Source of the DNA: Myxococcales bacterium
GTDB lineage: Bacteria > Myxococcota_A > UBA796 > SXON01
NCBI GenBank assembly: GCA_009692605.1
Contig: SHYV01000024.1
Coordinates: 1-32,163, forward strand
Direction: 5' to 3'
Length of the DNA stretch: 32,163 nt
A model generated the notes under the pieces. It worked only from the letters and a program-made list of their open reading frames with translations. It did not search any database and was not told where the DNA came from. The position numbers and the translations under genes are program-made. This document shows positions 1 to 8,629 of this stretch, one piece after another (position 1 is the stretch's first letter; the number at the start of each line of letters is the position of its first letter).

Positions 1-146
1 TTGTCGCCCAACCCCGTCGCCGAGAGGCTGTGCGTAGCCTGTGCGTCCGAGGCGGCTCGACTTCTGTGCGCCCGCCCCCGTGACCTCCCCCTACCCGCCT
101 CAAACCTCAATCCCCGGCGAGCATACGCGATGCACTTCCCCCAGTT

Positions 147-1241
147 CTAAACATTGAACCGAAAATGCATCACATCCCCATCCCGCAACACATACTCCTT
201 GCCTTCCACGCGCATCTTCCCGGATGACTTCAGCGCGGCCTCGCTCCCCGCCGCCACCAGATCAGCGACCCCGTACACCTCGGCACGAATGAACCCTCGC
301 TCGAAGTCGGTGTGGATCACGCCTGCGGCCTGAGGGGCCTTGCACCCCACTGGCACCGTCCAGGCGCGGATCTCCTTGGGGCCACACGTAAAGTAGGTCT
401 GCAACCCGAGCAGTGTGTAGGCTTCCCGGGCGAGCGCTGCCAAGCCTGGCTCGGCGATCCCGAGATCCGCAAGGAAGGAGGGCCGGTCTTCTTCTGGCAG
501 CTCGGAGACCTCGGCCTCCACCTTCGCGCACAGGACCACGACACGCGCGCCCTCCCGCTTCGCTCGTGCGCGCACGGTCGTCACATAGGCGTTGTCCCCA
601 GTGAGCCCGTTCTCGTCCACGTTGCAGACGTACAGGGTGGGCTTCCCGGTGATGAGCTGACATTCGGCGATGCTCGCGCGCTCCTCGGGGGTCCAGTCGC
701 CGGACCGTGCGGTCTTGCCGCTGTCGAGGTGGGCGACCAGCCGCTCGGCGACCGCGAGGTGGAACAGTTGGTCCTTGTCTCCCGCCTTGCTGTTCTTGCG
801 GCACTTGTCCACGCGCTTCTGGGCGGTGTCGATGTCGGACAGGATGAGCTCGGTGTCGATGGTCTCGATGTCCCGGTCGGGGTCCGGTCCGCCGTCGACG
901 TGGACGACGTCGGTGTCGTCAAAACAACGGACCACGTGCAAGATCGCGTCCGTCGCACGGATGTGGCCGAGAAACTGGTTGCCGAGCCCCTCGCCCTTGC
1001 TCGCGCCGCGTACGAGCCCGGCGATGTCGACGATCTCCACCGCGGCCGGCAGGATCTTCTGCGTCGGTTGGACGGCGTTGAGCTGCTGGAGGCGCGCATC
1101 GGGGACGAAGACGATGCCGACGTTCGGGTCGATGGTGCAGAACGGGTAGTTCGCCGCTGCGGCCCCTCCCGCGGTGAGCGCGTTGAACAGGGTCGACTTT
1201 CCGACGTTCGGCAGACCAACGATACCGGCTTGGAGGGACAT
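147..1241 (-). CDS. ychF: Redox-regulated ATPase YchF (Obg-like GTPase family)
   Basis: This is a P-loop NTPase of the Obg/YchF group, a ribosome-associated ATPase linked to stress and translation control. The G1 motif GLPNVGKS lies at residues 9-16, G3 appears as DIAGLVRGAS, and the G4 position reads NVDE. NVDE replaces the GTPase NKxD motif and is the hallmark of YchF's ATP preference. The C-terminal part carries the TGS-type domain ending FRFNV. The length of 364 residues matches the family. The ATG is preceded by GAGG five bases upstream. It diverges from the next gene across 117 bases that hold both start regions. It is a typical single-copy housekeeping gene, so this part of the window is chromosomal. 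Confidence 0.97.
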   Translation of the reverse strand: MSLQAGIVGLPNVGKSTLFNALTAGGAAAANYPFCTIDPNVGIVFVPDARLQQLNAVQPTQKILPAAVEIVDIAGLVRGASKGEGLGNQFLGHIRATDAILHVVRCFDDTDVVHVDGGPDPDRDIETIDTELILSDIDTAQKRVDKCRKNSKAGDKDQLFHLAVAERLVAHLDSGKTARSGDWTPEERASIAECQLITGKPTLYVCNVDENGLTGDNAYVTTVRARAKREGARVVVLCAKVEAEVSELPEEDRPSFLADLGIAEPGLAALAREAYTLLGLQTYFTCGPKEIRAWTVPVGCKAPQAAGVIHTDFERGFIRAEVYGVADLVAAGSEAALKSSGKMRVEGKEYVLRDGDVMHFRFNV

Positions 1242-1358
1242 GGAGACCTCGATTCTGGGAGAGGCGCCGGGCTATCAAGATCTGACCACTTCTGGACGCG
1301 CCCGAGCGCGGAACCGTTGAATCCCGCAGATAAGCTGGGCGGCGATTCAGAGGTCCGT

Positions 1359-2498
1359 TTGCTCTACGCCAGCCTACTCGCGCTCGACATCCTCGTCGGC
1401 CCCTCCCGTGCGGAACCCTACGTCATGGCGGGTGCCGGCATCACCGTGAACATGCCTCGCGGCTGGGAGATGACGCGGTGGTCCGACTGGGACTTCAAGG
1501 CGAAGGCCGACGGGCTGATCCTCGATCTCTGGTACACCCCCTGGCAGGTGGACGTGCCGGTCGGGACCGCGATGCAGCCGGTCTACCTGGAGCACCTTGC
1601 CGAGCAGCACGCGAAGAACCCCGCCGTCCTGCCCGGCATCGCCGGCGAAGGCGCCAAGAGGTGGCTGCACACCCGGGCGACGTTCGATCTGGACGGAGGG
1701 GGCAGGGCTGTCGCCCACTTCGCTGCGATCCCGGGCGACGGCAAGGTGCTCCACATCGGCGTGTACGGCACGTCCAGCGCGGACAAACGCTCGTCTGCCG
1801 CCCTCGACGCCTACGTCGCGGCCTTGACCATGGAGGCCCCGCCGGCCCCGCTCAACGCGGCCTCGCTTGAGGCGCCCGACCGGGGGTTCACCGTGACGCC
1901 GCCGCAGGGATGGCGCAGCGTGCTCCCGTCCGAGCGCGAGAACGCCGAGGCGCTTTTCGGAAAGACGGGCGCGGGAAAGCTCGAGGCGTGTGTCCTCTTG
2001 GCGGCGCCTACGGCCGACGGACGGCACGCTTCCCTCATCGCCGCCTGCCCGCAGGTCTGGCAGGTCGGGTTCGCCGACGATGCTTCGTTCGCCGACGACG
2101 CGCTCGTCCTCCGTGGGCTGGTGTTTGGCAAGGCCGTGGGCAAGATTCCGGCCGCGGAGAAGGTGGCGCTCGCCGACCGCAACGCCATGCTGTTTCGCCC
2201 GACGATCAACGATTACCAGCTGCTTTTTGCGGCAACCAGCTACGACAAGGGTGCCATCAGCCTGTGGGCGATCGGGCCCGACAGCGACGCTGCAGGCCTT
2301 GAAGCCGGAGTAAAGGGGGCGCTCTCGGGGCTGGTCTTCCCGGGACCGGAGAACGGGCTGGCGCAGCACGCGCTCGGCGAGATCGTCTACCACGAGCTCT
2401 CCTACAACCCGCTGGTGATGGGGGTGGCGGGGCTGGGGGTCTTCGGGGTGCTCGGCGGCTTCGGCGCGATGTTGTTTCGAAAGCCAACCGTGGCCTGA
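1359..2498 (+). CDS. Exported, C-terminally membrane-anchored protein with two similar domains
   Basis: Function not recognised. The reading frame is open far upstream, but that stretch is antisense to ychF. I chose the TTG at 1359 because AGAGG sits five bases before it and a short signal peptide follows, with likely cleavage near SRA/EP around residue 19. The 379-residue product seems to contain two related halves. One starts at ITVNMPRGWEM and the other at FTVTPPQGWRS, about 140 residues later. This opening resembles DcrB/PsbP-type domains, but only by pattern. Near the C-terminus a Gly-rich hydrophobic stretch (GVAGLGVFGVLGGFGAMLF) followed by RK looks like a membrane anchor, so the bulk would face the periplasm. 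An alternative ATG start lies at 1423. The radical SAM gene follows 24 bases downstream, possibly in one transcript. Confidence 0.72.
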   Translation: MLYASLLALDILVGPSRAEPYVMAGAGITVNMPRGWEMTRWSDWDFKAKADGLILDLWYTPWQVDVPVGTAMQPVYLEHLAEQHAKNPAVLPGIAGEGAKRWLHTRATFDLDGGGRAVAHFAAIPGDGKVLHIGVYGTSSADKRSSAALDAYVAALTMEAPPAPLNAASLEAPDRGFTVTPPQGWRSVLPSERENAEALFGKTGAGKLEACVLLAAPTADGRHASLIAACPQVWQVGFADDASFADDALVLRGLVFGKAVGKIPAAEKVALADRNAMLFRPTINDYQLLFAATSYDKGAISLWAIGPDSDAAGLEAGVKGALSGLVFPGPENGLAQHALGEIVYHELSYNPLVMGVAGLGVFGVLGGFGAMLFRKPTVA

Positions 2499-2522
2499 GC
2501 GCACCCGGGTTACCGCCCGGTC

Positions 2523-4058
2523 ATGGCCCTTCCGCGCGCGCTGGCAGCCCCGATCCTCACCCGGAGAGGGTTGGAGCGGGGCGCGCCGTTCCCCGGGGGC
2601 CGCCCACGCAAGGTGGCGATGGTCTACCCGTCCCCCTACCGCGTCGGGATGTCCTCGCTCGGCTTCCAGTGGATCTCGTCGGTGCTGGCCGAGCGTGGGT
2701 TTCAGGTGGAACGGGTGTTCTTACCCGAAGACGTCGAGGCCTGGCGCAAGGCGCGCGCCTGCCCGGTGTCGGAAGAGACGCTCACGCCGCTGAGCGAGTT
2801 CCCGATCCTCTGCGTCAGCCTCGCCTACGAGCTTGAGCTGGTCGGGCTCATCGAACTGCTCCGGCTGGCGGGGATCCCTCCGCTGCGGCGCGACCGGCGT
2901 CGGCATAGGTCTGGCGGTCACCCGACGGTGCTGCTCGGCGGCCCGCTCACGTTTTCAAACGCCTTGCCGGCGGCGCCGTTTGTGGATGGCATGATCCTCG
3001 GGGAGGCCGAGGACGTCGTTGCAGACGCCATCGACGGCTTCTTCGCGGACGGCCACCTTGGGGGGCTCGCGGCCCTTCCTGGGGGGTACGTGCCGGACGT
3101 CCACGGCGAGACCCTTCCGCCCGTTGCTCGTGCCGACGACACGCTGCTGCCTGCGCGGTCGCGGATCTGGACGCCCGAGACTGAGCTCCACGACATGTTC
3201 CTCATCGAGGGCGAGCGGGGCTGCCACCGGAGCTGCACCTTCTGCGTGATGCGGCGGGACACCAAGCCCGAGCCCGTGACCGGCCGGCTCGATCGTGGGG
3301 GCATGCGGCTGATCACGCCGGACCGACTGCTAGAGCTCATCCCGGCGGAGGCACCACGGGTCGGGCTGGTCGGCGCTGCGATCTCCGACCACCCGCAGCT
3401 GGTCGGCCTGCTTGAGGCGTTGCTCGATGCCGGAAAGGGCATCGGCATCTCGTCGCTGAGAGGCGATCGCGTCGCGCTCAAGCCCGACATTCCTCGGCTG
3501 CTCCGCCTTGGGGGGTACAAGACGCTCACCGTGGCGAGTGACGCGGCGAGTCAGCGCCTGCGCCGGACGTTGTCGAAAGGGACCACAGAAGCTCAACTCC
3601 TGGCGTGCGCGGAGGCTGCCCGCGAGCACAAGTACCGCCTGCTGAAGGTCTACATGATGCTCGGCGTGCCGGACGAGCAGGACGAGGACATCGAGGAGCT
3701 GATCACGTTCACGCGGCGGCTGGCCGCGATCCACCCGGTCGCGCTGGGGATCGCGCCCTTCGTCCCAAAGCGGAACACGCCGCTGGACGGCGCGCCGTTC
3801 GCGGGCATCGCGGTGGTGGACAAGCGGCTCGACCGGGTCCGCGCGGGGCTGAAGGGGGTCCGCGCCGAGGTGCGGCCGACGTCGGCGCGGTGGGCGTGGG
3901 TGGAGCACCAGCTGGCGCAGGCCGGGTGGGAGGGCGGCGAGGCCTGCCTGCGGGCTACCGAGGCGGGCGGTGCGTTCGCGGACTGGAAGCGGGAGTTCGG
4001 GCGGGAGGGGTTCCCGGCGCCGTGGAGGGTCGTCTCCGATGCCGCCGACCGAGCGTGA
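2523..4058 (+). CDS. B12-binding-type radical SAM protein
   Basis: A 511-residue radical SAM enzyme. The cluster-binding motif is Cys234-x3-Cys238-x2-Cys241 within the run ERGCHRSCTFCVM. It should hold the [4Fe-4S] cluster that cleaves S-adenosylmethionine. The first 200 residues have the Rossmann-like layout of a cobalamin-binding domain (VAMVYPSPYRVGMSSLGFQWI, later PTVLLGGPLTF and GEAEDVV). I do not see the DxHxxG cobalamin-ligand motif, so any cofactor may bind base-off without His, or not at all. The later segment FVPKRNTPLDGAPF is typical of the uncharacterised family that includes TIGR03960-like proteins. The substrate is unknown. The last 104 bases overlap the end of the gene on the other strand. 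It lies 24 bases after the upstream gene. Confidence 0.88.
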   Translation: MALPRALAAPILTRRGLERGAPFPGGRPRKVAMVYPSPYRVGMSSLGFQWISSVLAERGFQVERVFLPEDVEAWRKARACPVSEETLTPLSEFPILCVSLAYELELVGLIELLRLAGIPPLRRDRRRHRSGGHPTVLLGGPLTFSNALPAAPFVDGMILGEAEDVVADAIDGFFADGHLGGLAALPGGYVPDVHGETLPPVARADDTLLPARSRIWTPETELHDMFLIEGERGCHRSCTFCVMRRDTKPEPVTGRLDRGGMRLITPDRLLELIPAEAPRVGLVGAAISDHPQLVGLLEALLDAGKGIGISSLRGDRVALKPDIPRLLRLGGYKTLTVASDAASQRLRRTLSKGTTEAQLLACAEAAREHKYRLLKVYMMLGVPDEQDEDIEELITFTRRLAAIHPVALGIAPFVPKRNTPLDGAPFAGIAVVDKRLDRVRAGLKGVRAEVRPTSARWAWVEHQLAQAGWEGGEACLRATEAGGAFADWKREFGREGFPAPWRVVSDAADRA

Positions 4059-4503
4059 GGGCCGCTAGCAGGGTGATCCCCGAAAGACTCGGGGCGGCCG
4101 AAGGGGTCGCGCAGCCGGTCTCTCCGTCGGGCGTGGCCTCGCGATCGGGCACATAGAACGCCACCTCATCGGGAGCGGACTCGAGGGTCCCGTCGTCCAC
4201 CACGAGCTGGAACCGATATGCGCCGGCCTCTGGGATGGTGAATGAGGGCTGCGAGGTCGGGCCGTCGATGAGCTCGACGCGGGCGCCGTAGATCTGTGTC
4301 CAGATGTAGCTGAGGTGCTCGCCATCTACGTCGCTCGATCCAGTCCCGTTCAGCACGACGGTGTCCCCGGGGTAGGCGAGCACGCCAAGACCGGCGTCGG
4401 CGACGGGGGCGGTGCCCGCAGCGTAGAGGGGGGGCGACAGGAGGGTCAAGGAGAGTAGGATCAAGGAGAGCATCGCCCGGCGGTTAATTCGATTCGAAGC
4501 CAC
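3955..4503 (-). CDS. Secreted PKD/K319-like domain protein with MYXO-CTERM-like tail
   Basis: A 182-residue surface protein. A GTG start gives an n-region with Arg residues and a signal peptide, with cleavage likely after YAA near residue 29. Residues 32-120 form one immunoglobulin-like PKD/K319 (REJ-type) domain. Its signatures are APVADAG, LNGTGSSDVDG, LSYIWTQ and YRFQLVVDDG. Then come a single Cys131, a hydrophobic segment at 140-152 and RRHRRR at 153-158. This Cys, helix and Arg-cluster order resembles the MYXO-CTERM sorting signal, though the match is loose. Unlike typical signals it continues for 24 more Pro/Arg-rich residues. That tail and the Arg cluster lie entirely inside the convergent overlap with the radical SAM gene. 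A start at the internal ATG (residue 11) is possible. It diverges from the PspA-like gene. Confidence 0.72.
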   Translation of the reverse strand: MASNRINRRAMLSLILLSLTLLSPPLYAAGTAPVADAGLGVLAYPGDTVVLNGTGSSDVDGEHLSYIWTQIYGARVELIDGPTSQPSFTIPEAGAYRFQLVVDDGTLESAPDEVAFYVPDREATPDGETGCATPSAAPSLSGITLLAALTLGRRHRRRPSTAPGTPPARTPASSPRTHRPPR

Positions 4504-4566
4504 ATGGGGGGCCGCCCCGAGTTAGCTCGCGCCGTTATCGCCCCTTTTCCCAACAGGACTACGCCC

Positions 4567-5280
4567 ATGGGCTTCTTCGACCGTATCGGCAATCTCTGGA
4601 ATGGCTTCTGGGGCCTGTGGATCAGCGACAAGGAGACCAAGAACCCGGAGGCGGTGTACGAGGCTGCGATTGACGAGCGGATCAAGAAGCACCGCGAGCT
4701 CAAGAAGGCGGTGAGCGGCATCGTCTACCTCCGCAACAAGATCTCGGGGGAGTTGGAGACGAAGGAACGCGAGATGAAGGACGTCAACGTGCAGCTCCCG
4801 GTCGCGCTTGAGAGCGGCGACGACGACGTAGCGCTCGTCCTGCTCGCCAAGAAGAACGAGCTGGAAAAGGCCCTCGAACTGCTGAAGGTCGATCAGGAGA
4901 AGGTTTCGAAGCAGGCGGAGGACGCGAAGGACTCTCTGGTCTCCTTTCAAGGCGAGATCGAGAAGCTCAAGCACGAGCGTGACGAGATGCTCACCAAGAA
5001 GGCGACGGCCGAGGCTCGCATTCAGATCCAGGAGACGCTCGACGGGCTCTCCACCGATGCAGACATCAAGGCGCTTGAGAACGTCCGTACCCACATCAAC
5101 AAGATGCAGGCCGAAGCGGACATCGGCACCGAGATCAAGGAAGACTCGCTCGATGCGCGCCTCGCCAAGGTCAAGGCGAAGGCGCATGACTCGACCGCCC
5201 GCTCGCAGCTCGACGAGCTGAAGAAGCAGATGGCGGCACGAAATGCTGCCGTTGAGGGCGCGGTCAAGAAGACGATGTAG
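4567..5280 (+). CDS. PspA/IM30-like coiled-coil membrane-associated protein
   Basis: A 237-residue protein, almost entirely helical and charged. It opens with an amphipathic stretch (MGFFDRIGNLWNGFWGLW) followed by long coiled coils. This is the plan of PspA/IM30 (ESCRT-III-like) proteins, which bind and remodel stressed inner membrane. The segment LESGDDDVALVLLAKKNELEKA resembles the central hairpin region of the family. I chose ATG 4567 rather than the in-frame ATG at 4504. AGGA lies eight bases before it, and the shorter form starts with the PspA-like MGFFDR. No PspF-type regulator or PspB/C partner is adjacent. A stem of seven G:C pairs (GGCGGGG/CCCCGCC) follows the stop codon. Family assignment rests on pattern and composition, so a generic coiled-coil protein is the alternative. 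Confidence 0.75.
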   Translation: MGFFDRIGNLWNGFWGLWISDKETKNPEAVYEAAIDERIKKHRELKKAVSGIVYLRNKISGELETKEREMKDVNVQLPVALESGDDDVALVLLAKKNELEKALELLKVDQEKVSKQAEDAKDSLVSFQGEIEKLKHERDEMLTKKATAEARIQIQETLDGLSTDADIKALENVRTHINKMQAEADIGTEIKEDSLDARLAKVKAKAHDSTARSQLDELKKQMAARNAAVEGAVKKTM

Positions 5281-5305
5281 GGCGGGGCGCCTCACCGACC
5301 CCGCC
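5281..5305 (+). terminator. Possible hairpin after the PspA-like gene
   Basis: GGCGGGG at 5281-5287 can pair with CCCCGCC at 5299-5305 across an 11-base loop, directly after the stop codon. No T-run follows, so it is not a canonical intrinsic terminator. It could slow transcription or protect the 3' end. G/C-rich stems also arise by chance in DNA of this composition. Confidence 0.25.
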
Positions 5306-5338
5306 CCGCGGGGGGGCATTCGACGACGGAGATTTCAG

Positions 5339-8300
5339 ATGCGGAGCGTGTTGGGTCGGGTTCGGGGCCGCGCGACCTCAGTGGTTATGGCGTGGAGCCC
5401 GGCGCAGCGCCGTCATGCGGTCGTGCTCGCGCTCATCATCGCGTTGTTCCTCGGACATTACGCGGTGTGGTGCATCGGGCAGCCGTTCTTCATCGAGGAT
5501 TCGGGGATCTCCTTCGCGTTCGCACGGAACCTCGCGACTGGGCTCGGCGCGGTGCCGTTCGCCGGTGGTGAGCGGGTTGAGGGCTACTCGAACGCGTCCT
5601 GGACCTTCCTTCTGGCCGGGCTGTACGTGTTTCGGATCGACCCTTTTTTCGCGGCCAAGGCGATGGGTGTGGTGTTCGGGGCCGCGACGCTGCTGCTCAG
5701 CTGGGCGATCGGTCACGAAGCGCGCGGCGGGCACGCCCCTTGGCCCCCGCAGGCCCCCGCTGAGTCGGGCGTCGAGTCGGGCGTCGAGTCGGGCGTCGCC
5801 GCCGACGAGCCGATCCCGGAGTGGGCCCCGCTGGTGGGCCCGGCGCTGCTCGCGGCGTCGACTCAGTTCACGCTCTGGGCGGCATCCGGGCTGGAGAACA
5901 GCCTGTTCAATTTCCTGCTCGCGCTCGGCATCTGGAGGCTGTGCGTGGAGGTGCGGACGGGCGCGCGGGCGCCGTGGAGCGCGCTGGCGTTCTTCCTGCT
6001 GACCATGACGCGGCCGGATGGCCTCGGCTACGCGGCGGTGGGCCTGTTCGCGCGGGTCCTGGGCACGGTCCGGAGCCGGCAGTGGGCCGCGCTGCCGGCG
6101 TGGATCCTTGTTTTTGCCGCACCGTACGCCGCGTACAACGCGCTGCGCTACGAGTACTTCGGGTGGTGGTTCCCGAACACCTACTACGCGAAAGACAAGA
6201 GCGAGACGGTGAAATTGCTCGGCTGGATGACCGGGGGGTGGAAGCAGTTCAAGGACTGGGCCTTTCTCTACGGCGTCGTCTTCGCCGCGCCCGCCCTGGT
6301 CCTGTCCCTCCTGCCGCTCACGGGCACCCGCTCCGATCGCTGGCGCAAGCCGGTCATCGCCGTGATCCTCGGCGGTCTCGCGCTTGGCTGTCTCTCGGAC
6401 GGTCGCATTCCGGCGTCGATGGGGACCCATCTGCCCGCTGTCGTCACCTCCTGGTGGAGCAGCCACATCGGTCGGCAGTGGAACGCAGGGGTCGTTTACT
6501 TCCTCGTCGCTTCGGCCGTGCTGCTCGGGCTGTTGACGCTGCCGCGGAGGGGGTGGGTCGCTCGCGGGCTGCTCTGGGGATGTTTCTCCGCGGGCGTGTT
6601 CTTCTGGGTGTGGTCCAACGGCGACTGGATGAAGGGTTTCCGGTGGGGATCGCTCGTTGCCCTGCCGACGTTCACGCTGATCGGCCTTGGCATCGGCGTG
6701 CTGGTCAAGAGCATCCCCGAGGCCTCGGAGCCGCTCGTGCAGTGGCTCATCAAGCGCTTGCCCGCCACGCGGCACGGGTGGGTGCTGCTGGCGCTGGCCC
6801 TCTCGGGGACGGTCGCGGCCGTGTACATCGGCTCCGTGGCGTTGAGCCCGGCGGGCGCGAAGGCCTTGGTCGAAAACATCAAGCCGCTCAGCTTCAGCGA
6901 CGTGCGCATCACGGTGCCGAAGCGCCGGCTGCTCAGTTTTCTGGCTGCGATCCCGATCTCGGTGATCCTCGGGTTCACCATCGGGACCCTGCGTGCCCGG
7001 CTGCCCGAGCACGCCCGCGACTGGCGTGGGGTAAGCGCGGGTGTCGGGTTCGCCATGCTGATGGCCTTCGCGTTGGCGCTGCCGAACACGTGGAAGAGCC
7101 TCGAGTTCGTCAACGCGCCCGAGACCAGCGTCAACGATGTGCACCGTCGCGCCAACTACATGGGCAGCGTCGCCGAGAAGCTCGATGTAGACGACATCAC
7201 GCTGCTCGACGTGGACATGGGCGCCCACATGTTCTTCACGCGCTGGCGGATCGGGGACCTCGCCGGGTTGATCGACGTGGCGATGTCGCGTCACAAGGCA
7301 CAAAAGAGCTTCGTTGACGACTATATCTTCAACGAGCTGCGACCGACCTTCGCCCACGTTCACGGCAGCTGGGCCAACCAGTCGAAGATCCCGCGTAATC
7401 CAAAGTGGAAGGAGCAGTATCTCGAGATCACCGGGTACCCCTCCGGCAAGCGCGGCTACCACGTCGGCAACCACATCCGGAAGGACCTCGTGGCTCGCAC
7501 CGACTACCGTGGCCCCGCCGACCGCGTGGTGGACTACTCCGGTGGTGTGACGATGGCCGGCTGGGAAGTGCCCGCCCCCGAGATCGCTGCCGGCGGGAAG
7601 CTCTACCTGCACACCTGGTGGATCGCGACACCCCGGAAGATCGGCTTTCGCGTCTTGGTCTTCCTGAAGGACGACAAGGGAAACCTGCACACCGCTGAGG
7701 TTGCGCCTGCGTTCGATTGGTACAAGCCGGAACATTGGCAGCAGGACGAGTACGTGGAAGGAAGCTGGTACATCCCGGTGCCTGAGACCCTGCCGGAGGG
7801 CGACTACGAGCTCGGGGTGGTGGTGCTCAATCAGGAGGACGGCCGTGTGCTGCCCACCCTGGGGGCGGTGAGCGAGCCGGTGCGGTTCCTTCCGGGCGAG
7901 GCGGTGCTCGGCCGCGTCGTGCACGTCGTGCCCGCAGCCACCGCGCTGGAGAAGGCGAACGCGGTGCTCGCGGAGGCGTTGGATCTCGCGGAAGGCGGTC
8001 AGTGCGAAGTGGGCCGGGCCCGCTTCAAGGACGCGCGCCGGCACATCGTTCGGAACATCGGCTGGCGGGACGGCCGCGCTCCTCGGGTCAGCGCCGCGGT
8101 CGTCGCCTGCTACGTGGCTCGGGCCGAGGAGCTTGGCAACCTGTACGGGAAGTCCGAGGCTCTCGCGACGGCGCTCCGCATCACGCCCACCGCGCCGGCG
8201 GCCTTGGCTGCGGGCGAAATCGTGGCCCAGGCGCTGTACGACGAGGGCATGGCCGCGCGGGCTGCCAACAACCCGCAGGGTGCCTACAACGCCTTCCTCG

Positions 8301-8551
8301 CCGCGCTTCGGGCCGACCCCACCTTGTCGCGGGCGCGCATCTACCTCGAGGACGCGCGGGACCTGCGGCTCGGCATCTCCGGCAAGAAGCCCGAGAAGGA
8401 GCCCGCCGGGAAGTCGGCCAGCAAGGCGAAGGTTCCTCCAAGGAAGACCCCCGTGGAGGCGGGCGATGGCGCGATTGTCCCACCTCCCGGCGGCGCCGCG
8501 GTGGGCGCAGAAGCAGAGGTCGGCGACGAGCCCGAGGCCGGCGGGGAATAA
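5339..8551 (+). CDS. Polytopic GT-C-type glycosyltransferase with large C-terminal soluble region
   Basis: A 1070-residue protein. The N-terminal part has many membrane segments and begins like AftB/GT39-type enzymes that use polyprenyl-phosphate sugars. Glu53-Asp54 sits in the first extracytoplasmic loop (FIEDSGISFAFARNLATG) and is followed by GERVEGYSNASWTFLLAG. In this superfamily such acidic residues are catalytic. Residues 142-153 are three ESGV repeats from a perfect 12-bp tandem repeat. From about residue 730 the protein becomes soluble. There is a beta-sandwich-like segment (VTMAGWEVPAP, LYLHTWWIATP, DYELGVVVLNQ), then a helical TPR-like region, then a Lys/Pro/Glu-rich tail after residue 1012. 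ATG 5339 was chosen because GGAG lies seven bases upstream. The next two genes run the same way, suggesting an envelope-glycan unit. Donor and acceptor are unknown. Confidence 0.82.
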   Translation: MRSVLGRVRGRATSVVMAWSPAQRRHAVVLALIIALFLGHYAVWCIGQPFFIEDSGISFAFARNLATGLGAVPFAGGERVEGYSNASWTFLLAGLYVFRIDPFFAAKAMGVVFGAATLLLSWAIGHEARGGHAPWPPQAPAESGVESGVESGVAADEPIPEWAPLVGPALLAASTQFTLWAASGLENSLFNFLLALGIWRLCVEVRTGARAPWSALAFFLLTMTRPDGLGYAAVGLFARVLGTVRSRQWAALPAWILVFAAPYAAYNALRYEYFGWWFPNTYYAKDKSETVKLLGWMTGGWKQFKDWAFLYGVVFAAPALVLSLLPLTGTRSDRWRKPVIAVILGGLALGCLSDGRIPASMGTHLPAVVTSWWSSHIGRQWNAGVVYFLVASAVLLGLLTLPRRGWVARGLLWGCFSAGVFFWVWSNGDWMKGFRWGSLVALPTFTLIGLGIGVLVKSIPEASEPLVQWLIKRLPATRHGWVLLALALSGTVAAVYIGSVALSPAGAKALVENIKPLSFSDVRITVPKRRLLSFLAAIPISVILGFTIGTLRARLPEHARDWRGVSAGVGFAMLMAFALALPNTWKSLEFVNAPETSVNDVHRRANYMGSVAEKLDVDDITLLDVDMGAHMFFTRWRIGDLAGLIDVAMSRHKAQKSFVDDYIFNELRPTFAHVHGSWANQSKIPRNPKWKEQYLEITGYPSGKRGYHVGNHIRKDLVARTDYRGPADRVVDYSGGVTMAGWEVPAPEIAAGGKLYLHTWWIATPRKIGFRVLVFLKDDKGNLHTAEVAPAFDWYKPEHWQQDEYVEGSWYIPVPETLPEGDYELGVVVLNQEDGRVLPTLGAVSEPVRFLPGEAVLGRVVHVVPAATALEKANAVLAEALDLAEGGQCEVGRARFKDARRHIVRNIGWRDGRAPRVSAAVVACYVARAEELGNLYGKSEALATALRITPTAPAALAAGEIVAQALYDEGMAARAANNPQGAYNAFLAALRADPTLSRARIYLEDARDLRLGISGKKPEKEPAGKSASKAKVPPRKTPVEAGDGAIVPPPGGAAVGAEAEVGDEPEAGGE
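5762..5797 (+). repeat. 12-bp tandem repeat, three perfect copies
   Basis: GAGTCGGGCGTC occurs three times head-to-tail at 5762, 5774 and 5786, inside the large glycosyltransferase gene. The unit is a multiple of three and encodes ESGV, so copy-number change would lengthen or shorten the protein without shifting the frame. Confidence 0.9.
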
Positions 8552-8629
8552 TGTCGAATAGGGGTGACTCCCGTACGCGAACGTCCGCTCGCCTTGCCGC
8601 CCTTGGGGTGGTTGGGCTAAGCCCGGCCC

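Noticed and set aside
1-150. An open frame from base 1 to a TAA at 148-150 on the plus strand
   Set aside because: It could be the tail of a gene entering from the left, but 49 codons with no recognisable features are not distinguishable from chance, and its end overlaps the ychF stop.
312-1358. Upstream extension of the plus-strand gene ending at 2498
   Set aside because: The stretch is antisense to ychF, which is certain. A ribosome site and signal peptide at 1359 give a better start.
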